DNA of 64,000 bases from Heterocephalus glaber (taxonomy: Eukaryota > Chordata > Mammalia > Rodentia > Bathyergidae): positions 5,170,742 through 5,234,741 of the forward strand of contig NW_004624864.1 in the NCBI RefSeq assembly GCF_000247695.1. Reading direction: 5' to 3'. The notes under the pieces are model-generated. The model saw only the letters and a program-made list of their open reading frames with translations. It was not told the origin of the DNA and made no database searches. The position numbers and the translations under genes are program-made. Shown piece after piece: positions 51,700-63,600 of this stretch (positions are counted from its first letter, which is position 1; each line of letters begins with the position of its first letter).

Positions 51700-53574
51700 A
51701 ATTATGTAGACAAAAATCACATATTTAGCTTCCTTCAAAGTAACATGTATCATTGTTTATAATAAACTCTAGTAGCTAATAAAAGAAAGATAAAAAATTT
51801 ATCATTAAAGAGGATTTATTGCAAATAAAAGTTGTAATTGTTTACTTGGAAGATAGGTAACAATAAACGTGATGTAGATATGTAGGTTTATGTGTCCTTC
51901 AGAATTTATTAATTTTATTTGAGTGTAATCCCACCATGTGAAATTGAGAAAACCAAATTTACAAAGTGTGAGCATAAATTTTTAGCTTAATATTTACATT
52001 TTGGTTGTTTGTCAAATATTGATGGTCAGTTTTATATCATGCTAACATTTATAGAGAATATCAACACAAATCATAGCAGCATACAATAATCCATACCTAC
52101 TCTCCTGGATTTACAAAAAATTCCTTTTTTCCCTTCAATCTGAACCATTGAAGTATGTGAGTTTATAAAAGCCATATGGTTTTAAAACACTAATTTCTCT
52201 TTAAATAACAGTCTCACATTTTGCTGCTTTAATTGCTGTCATGTAAGTCATCTTAATACTTCACCCAGTGTTTCTGTGATTCCATTATTCTATTTGGATC
52301 ATCTCTCTTGCCCAAGTCTGGGCTCCCCCGGTCCCCCTGTGGAATCCGGGTACCTGGACCCCTCACTCAGAGAACAAGCTGGATCTGGGCAGGAGGCGAG
52401 AGTGCTATTGACAGCTCACTTCCGCTTCACGCTCCCAGTATTCACCCGGAAACTCACTCCACAAGGAGCCTTTGCCACCCTTTCTCAAAGTTTCTGCCTG
52501 CTCTCGCCTACGCGGTCCTTGGAATATAGCATTGCAAGGACTTGGTAGTTATTTCCCATGCATGCTTCACGTATTGATGTTTATTTTTTAACCTAACAGT
52601 ATTCCAGCTAAAGTTCTAATGATTTTTATCATGAACAGCATGCCTTCCATTGCTCTGCAGTGTGGGCTAAATACAAACACTCCTGATTTGGAACACAGGA
52701 AAGGCATTAATGTCTCCACAGAGCCTGCTCTCCTTTCCAGGCTACCACCTTCACCTTTTGTAAACAGCTTCTTCAGGGTCCCTGAACTGCTGAGTGATTT
52801 CCGCACTGACTCCAATTTTAAGCCAGAGTTTGTTTGATCCAGAACTGCCCCCCCATCTTCTTATTTGTTCACAAGGCAAAATTCTCCTGCTTGCTTCAGT
52901 TTATAAGGTTTTAAAGGAATACAAAACAAATTTTCTAATTACACTTAGAATTTTCCAAAAACCAAATTGCCTTTTTTATTAACATTATTGGTACATTTTA
53001 GGTATACATTATGACTAAATTGCCCTTTGAATTTGAATTATTATTGTGATAAATTATATTGTTTCACTCTAGTGATATTGTGTTAAGTGAGACCATTCAA
53101 GATTGAATTAATTGACATATTTTAAAGCAATGGACAACACAAACTAGGCTTAGCCAGGTCACACATGGAGGCTTTCTGCCAGTCACGAATGTGTGTGCTG
53201 TGGATCGATGTGTAAGTGTAGAATTCATATTTCCTTTGAATACTAGGTATATTTTTCTGCTACTTATTTGTGCTAGCAATAAAAAGTCTCCTAATTTTAA
53301 TAACTTCAGCTGCCGGGGTCCATTTCGTCTCTTATTTCTGGTAGGTATACCTGGTCCTATCCTTCACCAGGTGTGTTTTTACCATTCTCCTCATGTTATA
53401 CATGTCGCAGTGCATGGTCCCACTCATCCACGGAGCCCCTTGTGTGCTTCACCATCACACACGTTCCCTGTCCCTTCGCCTCCCCTCCCACCCTCTGTGT
53501 ACTTCTCTGGGCCTCCTCCCCTTCAGTGACGGATCTCTCACTCTGCTTCCTCTCATCCCTTATGTTCTCTTTTT

Positions 53575-54087
53575 CTTGCGTTTATTTTATTGTTTCATTT
53601 TAGATCTACATAATAATCCCATTCAACATAGGAAATTTGTACCTGTACAGGATTTATTTCCTTTTCTTTTTTTACCCCCATTCCCATCTCTTCCCTTCAA
53701 CTCCTCTTCTCCACCTTATTTATAACATCACTGTTGTCATTTTTCCCCTTTATTCTGTGTTCTTTGTCCCTTCTTTCCTTTCCCTATTCCCCTCCCTTGC
53801 TCCTCTTCTCGTTTGAACATTTTCTTCCCATAACTTATGTATATTTTGGGTTTCTTATATAAGACCAATCATGCTATATTTATTTTTATATAAAATGGAG
53901 TACTACTCAGCCATAAAGAATGAGAAACTGGAGATATTTTTAGCTAAATGGATGCACATTGAGGCCATACTCAAGTGAAATAAATAGGACACACGTGTGT
54001 AAATACCAAATCATTTCTCTGGTGTGAGAAACCAAAAGTGTAAATAAAGATCAAAATATATAATAGATAAGGTGAAATAGGAAGGAA
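53575..54087 (-). mobile_element. L1 3' end with inverted 5' part (twin-primed), minus strand
   Basis: Left part (53575-53880) is the reverse complement of the L1 3' UTR: ATAGGAAATTTGTACC, then a CT-rich tract. Right part (53885-54087) is L1 in plus orientation: AAAATGGAGTACTACTCAGCC to GGTGAAATAGGAAGGAAAGG. The right part ends about where the left part begins in the L1 at 50590-51258. That head-to-head order is the known result of twin priming. CT-rich sequence at 53300-53570 just outside is unexplained. Confidence 0.6.
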
Positions 54088-54204
54088 AGGTCCAATCATT
54101 TTATATTTAATCTTGTGTGACTGATTTATTACTTTCACCAGAATTTCAACAGATTGCTTGGTTCAATTTTTCATAAAATTGCTCCATTAAATCTTACTGG
54201 TTCT

Positions 54205-54284
54205 TTTTTTTTTGTACTGGGGATCAAATTTAGGACCTTGTGCTTGCCCAGCAGGCATGGTGCAACTGAGATAAATCCCCGGCC
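54205..54284 (-). mobile_element. ID-type SINE, minus strand
   Basis: T run, GTACTGGGGATCAAATTTAGG, ACCTTGTGCTTGCCCAGCAGG and CTGAGATAAATCCCCGGCC. Flanked by CTTACTGGTTCT and CTTACTGATTCT, a 12-base target duplication with one mismatch. Confidence 0.9.
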
Positions 54285-54364
54285 CTTACTGATTCTATTT
54301 TTAATGTAGTCTTCTTTTTTTTCTTTTGTTTTTCTTATAATTCTCTCGTGCTCTTCTTTGTCAA

Positions 54365-55045
54365 TGTGGTAGCCAGAATTGTAAGATGTTCCCCAGGTTT
54401 ATAGTTCTTGGTATATGTCCATCTTCTCCCCATTATCCAATCAAATTCTGATCCAGGTTCACATATGATGAGATCCTACAGATATAATCAGTTTCCTACT
54501 CAATTCGCTCAATTACAAAGATTTTCCATGTGGTTCTGATCGAATCACAGGGGTCCTCTAAGTTTTTATCTAGCAGTCAGAGGAAATCAGGAATTGAGTT
54601 TGGTCAAAGTTGGAGGAACATAGGAAGGGATTGGGCTTGTATTCCAGAAACCGACTGTAGCACCATGTCTATTGTGGTATTATAGACAAGTCATTATCTA
54701 GTTTGGGTCTTAAATTTCCCCCTCGGGACAGTGCTTTAAGGCTTCCTCTCAAGTTCAGCACTATGAGAGCAGGTGGACTTAAGATAGGTTTCCAGGGAAT
54801 CTTCTGATCGCTGGATGGGCTGTTATCAATGGGCCTTGCTCATCCCCCTTTCCTTCTCTCCTTTTTTGTGTGTTCCATCCATGACCGGAATGATTTTGTT
54901 ATGCCATGTGCTGTGCTACCTGGATACATGTACAAAAGTCATGGGATCAACACATCATGAACCAAGATTTCTGAACTGTGAGCCAAATTAACCCTTTTCC
55001 ACTTATTAGTTGCTTATCTCAGGCAAGATGACGAACACAGTGAAG
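54365..55045 (+). mobile_element. Probable old MaLR/ERVL-type LTR sequence
   Basis: GTGGTAGCCAGAATTGTAAGATG near the start and GAACTGTGAGCCAAATTAACCC ... TATCTCAGGCAAG at the end resemble the ends of ancient mammalian LTRs. It may be two different fragments joined near 54700. Family not assigned. Confidence 0.4.
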
Positions 55046-55068
55046 ATATGAAAAATACTTAAATATCT

Positions 55069-55175
55069 GTTTTTGAGAGTGAAGGTCCCACTACATAGTT
55101 CACAGTGGCCTTGAACTCACTGTGTAGCCTAGGATGACTTCAAACTCACAGTGATTCCCCCGGCCTCAACCTCCC
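55069..55175 (-). mobile_element. B1-type SINE, 5'-truncated, minus strand
   Basis: Contains TTGAACTCACTGTGTAGCCT and CTTCAAACTCACAGTGATTC, the reverse complement of a B1 body. A perfect 13-base target duplication, TACTTAAATATCT, flanks it at 55056-55068 and 55176-55188. The B1 head (about 35 bases) is missing. Confidence 0.9.
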
Positions 55176-55829
55176 TACTTAAATATCTTTTGCAAATCAG
55201 CCTGATTTTCTTTTCCAGAATGCAGAGTCTGCCAATGATCAGAGACCTCTCTCGAAGCCCTACCTTAAGTTTCCATGGCCTCCTTCTTGTGCTGACCTGA
55301 ACAGTAAGCCTTTAAAGCACTGTCTTATGGGGGATGTTTATGATCCACACTATAGGATGGACTGGAGTGTAGAATGAGAAAATAAACATGAGTAGGGGAG
55401 AAGCTCTCTCTGAGATCCTGGTTTTATTTCCTGTTAATACATACTCATCTGGGAGCTGCTGCCTTATATGGTAGCACCATTTTTCTTTCTTTGAGGAAAA
55501 TCCCTACTGTTTTCCACAAGGTCTGCACCAGTTCACGTTCCCATAAACATGTGCAAAATCATTTTTTTCTGCATACCCTCTAGAACACTTTTGGTGTCAT
55601 AAATAACATACAAACATTTTTTTCAAAGAAAATGTTTTATTTTATGAAAAAAAAGTGCAGATAGACAAGGACTCAGCAACTTTCTAATGATAATTATCCC
55701 CCCAAATAACCAACTAAATTAAACACTACATTATAGGAAAAGATAGGCAAAGGGTTATTTTGTTTTTGTTGTTATTGTTTTGGTTTTTTGGTTTGCTTTT
55801 GAATTTTTGTTTTCTTTGTGTGTTTGTTT

Positions 55830-55970
55830 GGTTTTGAGACACGGTTTCGATATGTAGTTCAGGCTGAACTTGAACTCACTGTGTAGCTCAGGTTGGCCTC
55901 AAACTCAAGGTAATCCTCCTGCCTCAGCCTCGAGAGTCTGGGATTACATGTGTGAGACACCATACCTGAT
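55830..55970 (-). mobile_element. B1-type SINE, nearly full length, minus strand
   Basis: GAGACACGGTTTCGATATG, TGTAGCTCAGGTTGGCCTC, CTCCTGCCTCAGCCTCGAGAG and GGGATTACATGTGTGAGACACC form the complement of a 7SL-derived B1. TG-rich sequence at 55750-55830 is the complement of its tail. The stretches 55189-55750 and 55971-56890 hold nothing I recognise. Confidence 0.9.
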
Positions 55971-56894
55971 AACCAAGTGTAAATGATAAGAATAATATAT
56001 AGTTTAAAGAATTACTACACAATGATAAAAATAGTTTTCCAACTTTTATAATAGCATATCATAAGTGTGTTTCAGTGTCATCAGTGTATGGCTTAAATAT
56101 GACCTGTGGCCTCTTCCTGTATAATTTCTCACTCTCTGGGAGGTAATACAGACTTTTGGATATAGTAAAGGAAGGTTTCCATTGCTAGAGAAGATAAGTC
56201 CCAATGCCCAATTATTATTCATGTTTGCTATTGCCTCATTGACCAAAGCTAATAGTTTATCTAACTCAGAGTCAATGCTGAAAGGGAAAACAAAAGGCAT
56301 GAGTACAAGAAGGAATGTTTTATTGGGCCATTATTATGTAGGTATAACATAAATTTTATTGACTCCATAATGGAATAAATGTCTAGCACTTACATACTAT
56401 ATTTGTTAAAGTATTTCTCAATGTTAGTGTCACTTTTTCAATTTTTGTTTAGAAAAATAGAACTGCAATACACAATGTTTTGCAATACACAGATATGTAT
56501 TATATACTAATTATATGTATTATTTATTGTTACAAAAGTATTTCTCTCCATTCATACTTTTATCTGTCAAAAGTAATTATTTAATAATAACTGCAAAATC
56601 TAATGTGTGAGGTGTCTTCAATAGTGAATATTAATGTAAACAGAATTTGAAACCAGCATCAATTTAGAACCTACTATGTATCACATCTTCTTGTTTAGCT
56701 ACAAACCTCTAACAGTTACAGTGAAGAGAAAGACTGACTTTGACTAGAACATTGTTAATTAGTCAACATAATTCTTGAAACTGGGAGGACATGAATTTAA
56801 ATTTAAATTACACCATCAGCTTATTTACACAGGAGTAGATCGAATTAGTTTGTAATTATTTATGTATACAAATTAAACATAAAACAATACTGTC

Positions 56895-57340
56895 ATGGGG
56901 GTGTGGGGAGAAAGGAACCCTTCTCCATTGTTGGTGGGAGTGCAGACTGGTGCAACCACTGTGGAAATCAGTATGCAGATACCTCAAAGATTTAGGATTA
57001 GAGGTTCCATTTGACCCAGCTATTCCCCTTCTGGGCATCTTCCCAAAAGAAATGAAAGAATCATACCACAGCAACATATGTGCACCCATGCTTATAGTGG
57101 CACAGTTTGTAATAGCGAAATCTTGGAAACAGCCTAAGTGCCCATTAACTAGGAAGTGGATAAAGAAGATGTGCTTTTTTAATAAAATGGAGTACTACTC
57201 AACCACAAAGAATGAGAAACTAGAGGCATTTATAGCTAAATGGATGCATATTGAGGGCATCTTCTTAAGTGAAATAAATAGGACACATGTGTAAATACCG
57301 ACTAGTTTCTCTAGTGTGAGAAACTGAAAGTGTAATTAAG
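56895..57340 (+). mobile_element. L1 3' region fragment, plus strand
   Basis: Runs from CTTCTCCATTGTTGGTGGG through ACCCAGCTATTCCCCTTCTGG, GTGCACCCATGCTTATAG and AAAATGGAGTACTACTCAACC to TGTGAGAAACTGAAAGTGT, matching 50590-50970 where they overlap. Both ends are missing. The 114-codon open frame inside is not conserved protein. Confidence 0.85.
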
Positions 57341-57344
57341 GATA

Positions 57345-57730
57345 CACATGGATGAAATGGCCTAATAACACATTTCTCAGATTGTGTTTCCATTGCATGT
57401 CATATGACTTTTTCGAAATTTAAATTAGGAAGAAGCTTGGCTTATGTGGAGTCTGGTAGCTAACTGGAGTTTTTTTCCAGAACACTATTTGTTCAATGTT
57501 GGTTTTGGGGAGCTTTCTGAAACAAATCACATCGTGTCTTGCTGGTGCTTGAGATGCTTTTTTAAGTTATATGGAAAATGTTTAAGCGCTTTTCAGTTTT
57601 GTTTTGGTTGAGTTCTACTGTATTTGAATATTATTGTAGTTTTTTTCCCCTTGCATTGTTCTTCTTTGAATGGTTTTAATTTTTGTATGTGTGTGTTTTT
57701 GTTAATAAAGTTATTTTTTAAAAAAATAAT
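57345..57730 (+). other. Possible retrocopied 3' UTR (AATAAA and A run)
   Basis: T-rich sequence ending in TTAATAAAGTTATTTTTTAAAAAAATA, which looks like an mRNA 3' end with a polyadenylation signal. No coding part is visible, so the source is unknown. It could equally be chance in AT-rich DNA. Confidence 0.25.
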
Positions 57731-57748
57731 ACTCTCACATTCATTGTC

Positions 57749-58729
57749 TCAGATATTGAACAGTTTGGGTAGGAATTTTCGCAGTGCCCTGATGACATCT
57801 TTGTTCCGAAGGCTGTATATCATAGGATTGAACATTGGGGTCAAAATAGTGTAGAAAAGAGCAAGCAGCTTGTCTACGCTTTCATACTGACTGGACATGG
57901 AATATAAATATGTGATACTGGCAGATCCATAGAATAAAATCACCACTATGAGGTGGGAGGAGCAGGTGGAGAAGGCTTTGCCCCTTCCTGTGTTTGAGGG
58001 CAACCTCAGGATGGTTGAGATTATTCTGCTGTAGGATGCAAGGATCAGCATAAAAGGCACAATGACAATTAAGAAAGCCAGTGCGTAGACCATCAACTCA
58101 TTCACGAAGATGTTCCCGCAGGCCAACTTGAGCACCGGAGGGATGTCACAGAAGAAGTGGTTGATGATGTTAGACCCACAGAAGGGCAGAGTGAAAATCT
58201 GCACTGTCTGCCCCATCTGGACTGGGAAGCTGGAGATCCAGGAGCCAGTGACCAGCTGAATGCAGAGCTTGCGGTTCATGATCAGGGAGTACCGCAGAGG
58301 GTTACAGATGGCCACGTAGCGATCATAGGCCATTACCACCAGGAGAAAGCACTCCACGGCCCCCAGCACAAGGAAGAAGCCCATCTGTGTAGCACAGGCG
58401 AAAAAAGATATATTTCTTTCCTGGGTCCAAAGATCCACAAGCATTCTCGGAAGAGTGACAGACACATAGCAGAGTTCTAGTAAAGAAAAATTACTGACAA
58501 AAAAGTACATGGGTGTGTGAAGCATGGGCTCTAGTCTTGTAATTAGGATGATAACTCCATTCCCCAGCAGGATAATCAAATAGATGACTAAGAATATTCC
58601 AAAGAGCAACCAGTGCAAGTTGGGACTACTAGAAAAACCCACGAGAACAAATTCTGTCACGGTAGTGAGATTGGTTTCAGTGATTTTCAATTTGCTTTCT
58701 CTCTGTAAATTTGTATTTCTTAACAACAT
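57749..58729 (-). CDS. Olfactory receptor, OR10AG-like, intact (326 aa from the preferred start)
   Basis: The frame is open from an ATG at 58777 (342 aa), but I prefer the ATG at 58729. A CCTAATCCAG acceptor ends at 58748, between the two, and the longer form would have an unusually long N-terminus. With this start: NLT at 20-22, FVLVGFS at 27-33, PMYFFV in TM2, MAYDRY (Asp136-Arg137-Tyr138), the loop cysteines, SYSRIIST, KAFSTCSSHL at 251-260 and PMFNPMIYSLRN at 298-309. TYLYSMSSQ replaces the usual TYLRPKS before TM7. Even so the N-terminus is about nine residues longer than in the paralogs. A predicted promoter lies 1.9 kb upstream. Ligand unknown. Confidence 0.93.
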   Translation of the reverse strand: MLLRNTNLQRESKLKITETNLTTVTEFVLVGFSSSPNLHWLLFGIFLVIYLIILLGNGVIILITRLEPMLHTPMYFFVSNFSLLELCYVSVTLPRMLVDLWTQERNISFFACATQMGFFLVLGAVECFLLVVMAYDRYVAICNPLRYSLIMNRKLCIQLVTGSWISSFPVQMGQTVQIFTLPFCGSNIINHFFCDIPPVLKLACGNIFVNELMVYALAFLIVIVPFMLILASYSRIISTILRLPSNTGRGKAFSTCSSHLIVVILFYGSASITYLYSMSSQYESVDKLLALFYTILTPMFNPMIYSLRNKDVIRALRKFLPKLFNI

Positions 58730-58748
58730 TGTTTTCCTCCTTGAAAAC

Positions 58749-60440
58749 TGGATTAGGACATGAGTTTCAATCTTCATAAATTTTGTTACTTTGTAACTGA
58801 ACCTTATTTTCTGTGATTCAGGGAGATTTGATGTGTAACAATCACTACTATTGAAATTATCTGAGTAAAAAGAAATTCACTTTGATGAATAAATAGTTTG
58901 ACAATGAACTCATGTTAGATTTACATTCTATTCATGTCAACAAATTCATAGTTATGCATTGTATTCAGACTTGCAAAGCCAGAAAAGATATAAGCTTTGA
59001 CCTCCAGGGAAATCATAAATGTCTCAGCTTCTTCTCTCCCCTTTTGTTAACCTCTAGCCTGTAAGTAACTTCCATACTTGGCTTCTTTCTCTTTCTAAAT
59101 ATTACTTACCATTAAGTTTCAAATGTTGTATTTTTTTTTTGAGAGGGGACTTCTTATTTTCAATTACATATAGAATTTCAATCTCTCACATTGTGGTATT
59201 AAATAAAGACTTAATTTTCCCTCACTTCCAGCTGGTGGAATGAGGTTTGGCGTCCGCCCCGTGTTATGGGCTTGTCTTGTGTCATCCACTGCATGTGTCA
59301 GTCACTGGTCCAGGCATTCCTGTCCTATTGCTGTGTCCACCATAGTGATAAATATGTCAGATTGTTACTAATCTATAAGTCTAAATCACAAATTGGCCCT
59401 CACAGATGCTAATAGAGTATACACATTTCTTTTCTGCTTTGATATTATATCACATGACTCATTTGGTAATGAATATAGATAGGTCTCTATCCTACTATGT
59501 GAATCCACATGTGGTTTTGAATTAGGAGAAATTGCCATCAGAATTAGTTATTCTCTGCAGCACAGTAAAAACGGAGAAAGAAAAGCTTGAATTTCCTATG
59601 TCAAAGATTGCATTATAGCCTGAGCAACTTAGAGAGGACCTCTCTCAGGTAAAATCAGAAATATAAAGTGTCGAGCATGTAGCTCAGGGGTAGAGAGCTT
59701 GCCTCACATGCACAAGTCTCTAGGTTTAAAGAAAAGATTAAAACAAGTGATTGCATTAATTGTATTTATAGGATTCAAATAGATATTGCTAAAAACTGTA
59801 ACCATGTAGCATTTTACTCTTTGCAAACTTCATCATATTTTGATATTTTTTAAACACTAAAATAAATATTTACATGAAAAAATCAAAATAATAAGAAAAT
59901 ATTTAGTAAATATAGTGAGATAGTGTGTGAAACTTGACACGTTTACGGTTTTGTTTGATTTGGGTCACATAAGAAGTAACAGAACATGAGCCAATTAAGT
60001 TAAACTAAGTGTTGTCTGTAAGTTATGGAGGTGATAATTCAAAAATAAAATAACTGCTTCATATTTTCTCCACCAGAAGATACTATTACTTCTTGCAGGA
60101 ATGATTTCACTTATGAGGGCCACATTTCCTATATTAACAACATAAAATTATATTAAATCAAAATATAACATTTTTACTCATTATATTTTTAAAATAGAAA
60201 TGTTTAACCTTATTATCAACAATATATAAATGAGAAAGTTATATATTTCAGATATTTGAAACATAGTGATTTAACTTTGTAACTCAATTTAATAAAGCTA
60301 CATGGATAATCATATATCAAATACATTTAAGACCAATATATCTTTTATCACTTCAGATGTTTGATATAATTTTGAATCATTATTCTCAAAATAATAATCC
60401 TAAGAGATTAGAATACCCACATCCAGTGTCAGCAGTTTAC
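58749..60440. other. Predicted intron of the OR at 57749
   Basis: AT-rich, with no gene recognised. A GC-richer patch at 59225-59350 is unassigned. An ID SINE lies at 59668. Confidence 0.4.
59668..59735 (+). mobile_element. ID-type SINE, plus strand, no clear tail
   Basis: TCGAGCATGTAGCTCAGGGG, TAGAGAGCTTGCCTCACATGC and a degraded B box (CTAGGTTTAAA) are the tRNA-like head of an ID SINE. Confidence 0.7.
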
Positions 60441-60540
60441 CTTTTTACCTTTGCTAACCTTACATCTTCCCCCTTGTAGTTTTGTATTTTTAAATATGTA
60501 AATAGGTTAACATCTAGAGCAATTTTCATCGAGCACTCTG
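60441..60540 (-). other. Predicted noncoding first exon of the OR at 57749-58729
   Basis: Two overlapping minus-strand donors, AAAG|GTAAAA (last exon base 60449) and AAAG|GTAAAC (60441), lie about 150 bases below the EBF-like site. Joining to the acceptor at 58748 gives a 1.7 kb intron. The 5' end is set from the TATAAA box. Confidence 0.45.
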
Positions 60541-60566
60541 CTTACTCTTGGATCCACCAGTGCTCT

Positions 60567-60600
60567 TTATAAAGGAAATAAAATTCCTGTCCGGTGGGGA
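60567..60600 (-). promoter_or_regulatory. Predicted promoter of the OR at 57749-58729, with TATAAA
   Basis: CAGTGCTCTTTA is shared with the promoters at 13167 and 27168. TTTATAAAGG at 60567-60576 gives a canonical TATAAA on the minus strand. TCCGGTGGGGA at 60590-60600 is a degraded CCCNNGGG palindrome. GCAATTAA, a homeodomain-like word, lies near 60650. Confidence 0.45.
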
Positions 60601-60609
60601 TGCCTTCTC

Positions 60610-63600
60610 CCTTCTCATTTCTAAATCGCTTGCCAACTCCCTGAGTTTGCAATTAACTTTTGTGTTTTACCAAACAATTCATCCAAAACAACAGACAGCT
60701 TCCTACAGTCACTCCATGGAATATAATTTCATGCAATTTTCTTTTTCTGAACACTATCCCAGCACATGAATCTCCTTGACAAATAAGTCTCAATTACCTC
60801 AATTATTCTTCCACTCTTTAGTTTCTTACCTATCTTACTTTTTAGAATTCCCTTGAATTTAACTTTTCAACAAATTGTGTTTCTTGGTACCATCATTAGA
60901 CACATCCTCAGCCATTGCCTTAGATTTCCTTTAATTTCTCACATTTTTCATGATTGCTTTGAGGTAGAAGATGTTTGTGTTTCTGGGGTGAATGTGATGA
61001 AAACAAATCATGTTTATTTCAAAACATTAGATAGACTTCCAACTCTCTTTGAGGCTATGATCTTTACTGTTTAATAACTTTAAAATAATGTCTTTGAGGG
61101 GTATAATTTCTAGTAATTCTAATTAAAGTTCACTGAATATTTTGATCTCTATTGGCATAAGAATAAAAACTTTTAGAAAGGAATAAATATACCATAACTA
61201 TTTTTATAGGTAAAATTGGAAAATGGCAGCATTATGTGTTTATAAGTAATAGAGGACAGAAGATTGAATGAATTTTTATTTTGCTATTATTAGGCTTTGC
61301 TAAGAATATGTAAAATGTAATTAAGCAATTCATGTTTTCACATTTTTTTAACATTTATTTGACATTCAAATGGACAACTTTGTGAGTCATTGTGTTAAAC
61401 TGTTCAGAAGTCACAGAATCTCTTTGTCCACATGGATTGGTCACAGAACATGTGCCCCAGGCTGAGTTCACCTTTTAGTGACATGCTATGAAAAGCAATG
61501 CATTATTCCTGCAGACAACATTAAACATTTCTAATGCATGTTTCCTCTCACCAATACAACTTCCAATTGACCCATAACACATCATTTTACTTTTATTTAA
61601 CAACTGAAACCTTTCTCCTTGATGTGCAGTCCTTGAGTCCTGCCAGTGTGTTCTGGTATCTGGCGAATGCTCACTTCCAGGTACCAAGCCATGCCCATGG
61701 GATTTTCTTGGTCTCTTCAACAAATTTTACCCGTATGCTAAATCTCTATAAAACTCTAAAAGTTTATACTGCTTGCTTCTTTGTTAGTGGAAAAATGTAG
61801 TGAATAGCCATACTAATAAAAAGATACAGTTTACTATGATCACGTTTGGAAGCAGAGAGACTGGTTCGGATGAGATTGCAGTCATCACTGTAGGGGAAGA
61901 CAGTGGCTAGAAGTAGGATTGAGTAGTGTAAACATTGTAAAAGGAGCCAAAAAATTTCACAGAGCTTGTTCCCAAACATTCTTCTGTTTGATTCCGAACT
62001 TTACCACATATAAAATCAGTTGCTTAGGAACTCTGACATAGTAATCCATTTATATTTCTTTTTTAAAATTTTCTGTATTTCTTTATCAAATCATGTAGAT
62101 CATGTAGATCCTATTCTCTAAATATTAACCAACTGAGCAAATGTCCTTGTAATATTTCTTCTGAAACAGAAACATTTTCTAAAAAGGATTCACTATTTTC
62201 TTTACTATCCCATGTTCATAAATCTGTCTTATTTCAAAGACGTTCTTTTCCTATGATGCAGGATAGTCATGCTGTTTTTTCTTCTTATTTTGTTCACTGG
62301 CTCACCTTGGCAACATAATTACATTGTGCAGTATGATATGAGGCTGAGGACAGATAATCATTAAAGAAATTTAGTAATTTTCTATTTCTGTTCATCTCTA
62401 CAATGCTGGATTGTGTTTCCTACCCCTCTTACAGCCTGAAAGTCCACCCAGGTTAATTCATTACAATGAGATGGCAGGGAAAGCAGTATGTGAAGATGCA
62501 CTGTCTTGGGGTACCTACTCCTGCATTTCTCCTTTCTGCTGCTGGTGCAGCAACAGCCACAGCACTGAAAAGAAATGTCACTGTTTCCTGCCCACAGTGA
62601 TCCACGATGACCCATAATGATGCACCCTCCATCTGAATGCCAAACTCCTCTCAGGGACTTTTTAGAACTTAGAACTGCAGAGGATTGCTATTCTCCAAGC
62701 CTGTTTACTGTGTATAAATGCACTGTCCTTCTGGTCATATTCCTCCTAAGTCACCTGAAAACCTTTCTTCACATTCTTCTGCCTTGACATTGAGCACTTG
62801 CAATCGCATATGTCTGGCCACAGTAGATTACTAAAGCCATGGATGTTGCAGCAGACTTGTTTCAAACAGAATCATTTCCTGCAACACTTGGACCATGATT
62901 AAAGAAAGTCTCCCTCGGTGGGGGGTGTAGTTGTGATTTTTTTAAACATGTAAACTTTGGGCCATACTTAGGTCTATACCATGTGACAAAACAATACAAC
63001 CTGGACCTTGGGACTTAGGGAAAATTACCCAGATAGATGTTCTTAGCCTGCATAATAGATGTTCATTGCCCCGTAGGAGGTGATGCTCTGTCTAGGATGA
63101 ACCTCTCCTTCCCATTGTTCTCTTCTGGTTGATCTGTGCACTGAGCCTGGTACTTGTAGCCTGGGTGGGTTCATGATGCAGTCATTATTCAGGCTGTGTC
63201 CTGCTCCAGGTGGGAATGGGATTGACTTGCATTCTGGATGCTTCAGAAACCCATCTGTGATGGCATCACCGCGTGCCCATCCTCAGGAAGACAGGCACAC
63301 ATGTAGATCGGTATGTGTGAAATTGTGTATACACTAACAGTTGTCTACAAGTGCAGCAGAGATGAGAGGACCCTCGGCATGGCCCTCAGTTGTGCACACT
63401 GGGTGGCAGCAAAATCACTACCAAAATTTCCTACCCCTTGTTGTACTTGTGAAGACGGATTGTGAGCAACAGAAGAAGCAGTTTGTCACACTGTATGTAA
63501 TGATAATGAGGCGCGAGATGTCCCGGGGAGGGTATGTGACTAGGAGAAATCACAGTGAAAAAGTGACTTCCAAAGAAGAGTGGGAAGAGAGTGGGATCAG

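Larger units (their letters stand above)
44890..53230. repeat. Older segmental duplication, copy E (pairs with 32800-38900)
   Basis: Partner of 32800-38900, interrupted by the L1 at 47125-51258 and by ID SINEs that copy D lacks. Non-repeat remainder 51260-53230 contains no gene; open frames at 52276-52840 are in a GC-richer patch paralogous to 37970-38450. A 35-base L1 3' end (TTGGTACATTTTAGGTATAC, minus) sits at about 52986. Confidence 0.65.

Noticed and set aside
53191..53725. Three overlapping plus frames rich in Ser, Pro and Leu
   Set aside because: They come from CT-rich L1 3' UTR complement and adjacent pyrimidine-rich DNA.
56950..57294. 114-codon frame as a gene
   Set aside because: It lies in the L1 3' region, also seen at 50590-50800, and is not a conserved protein.
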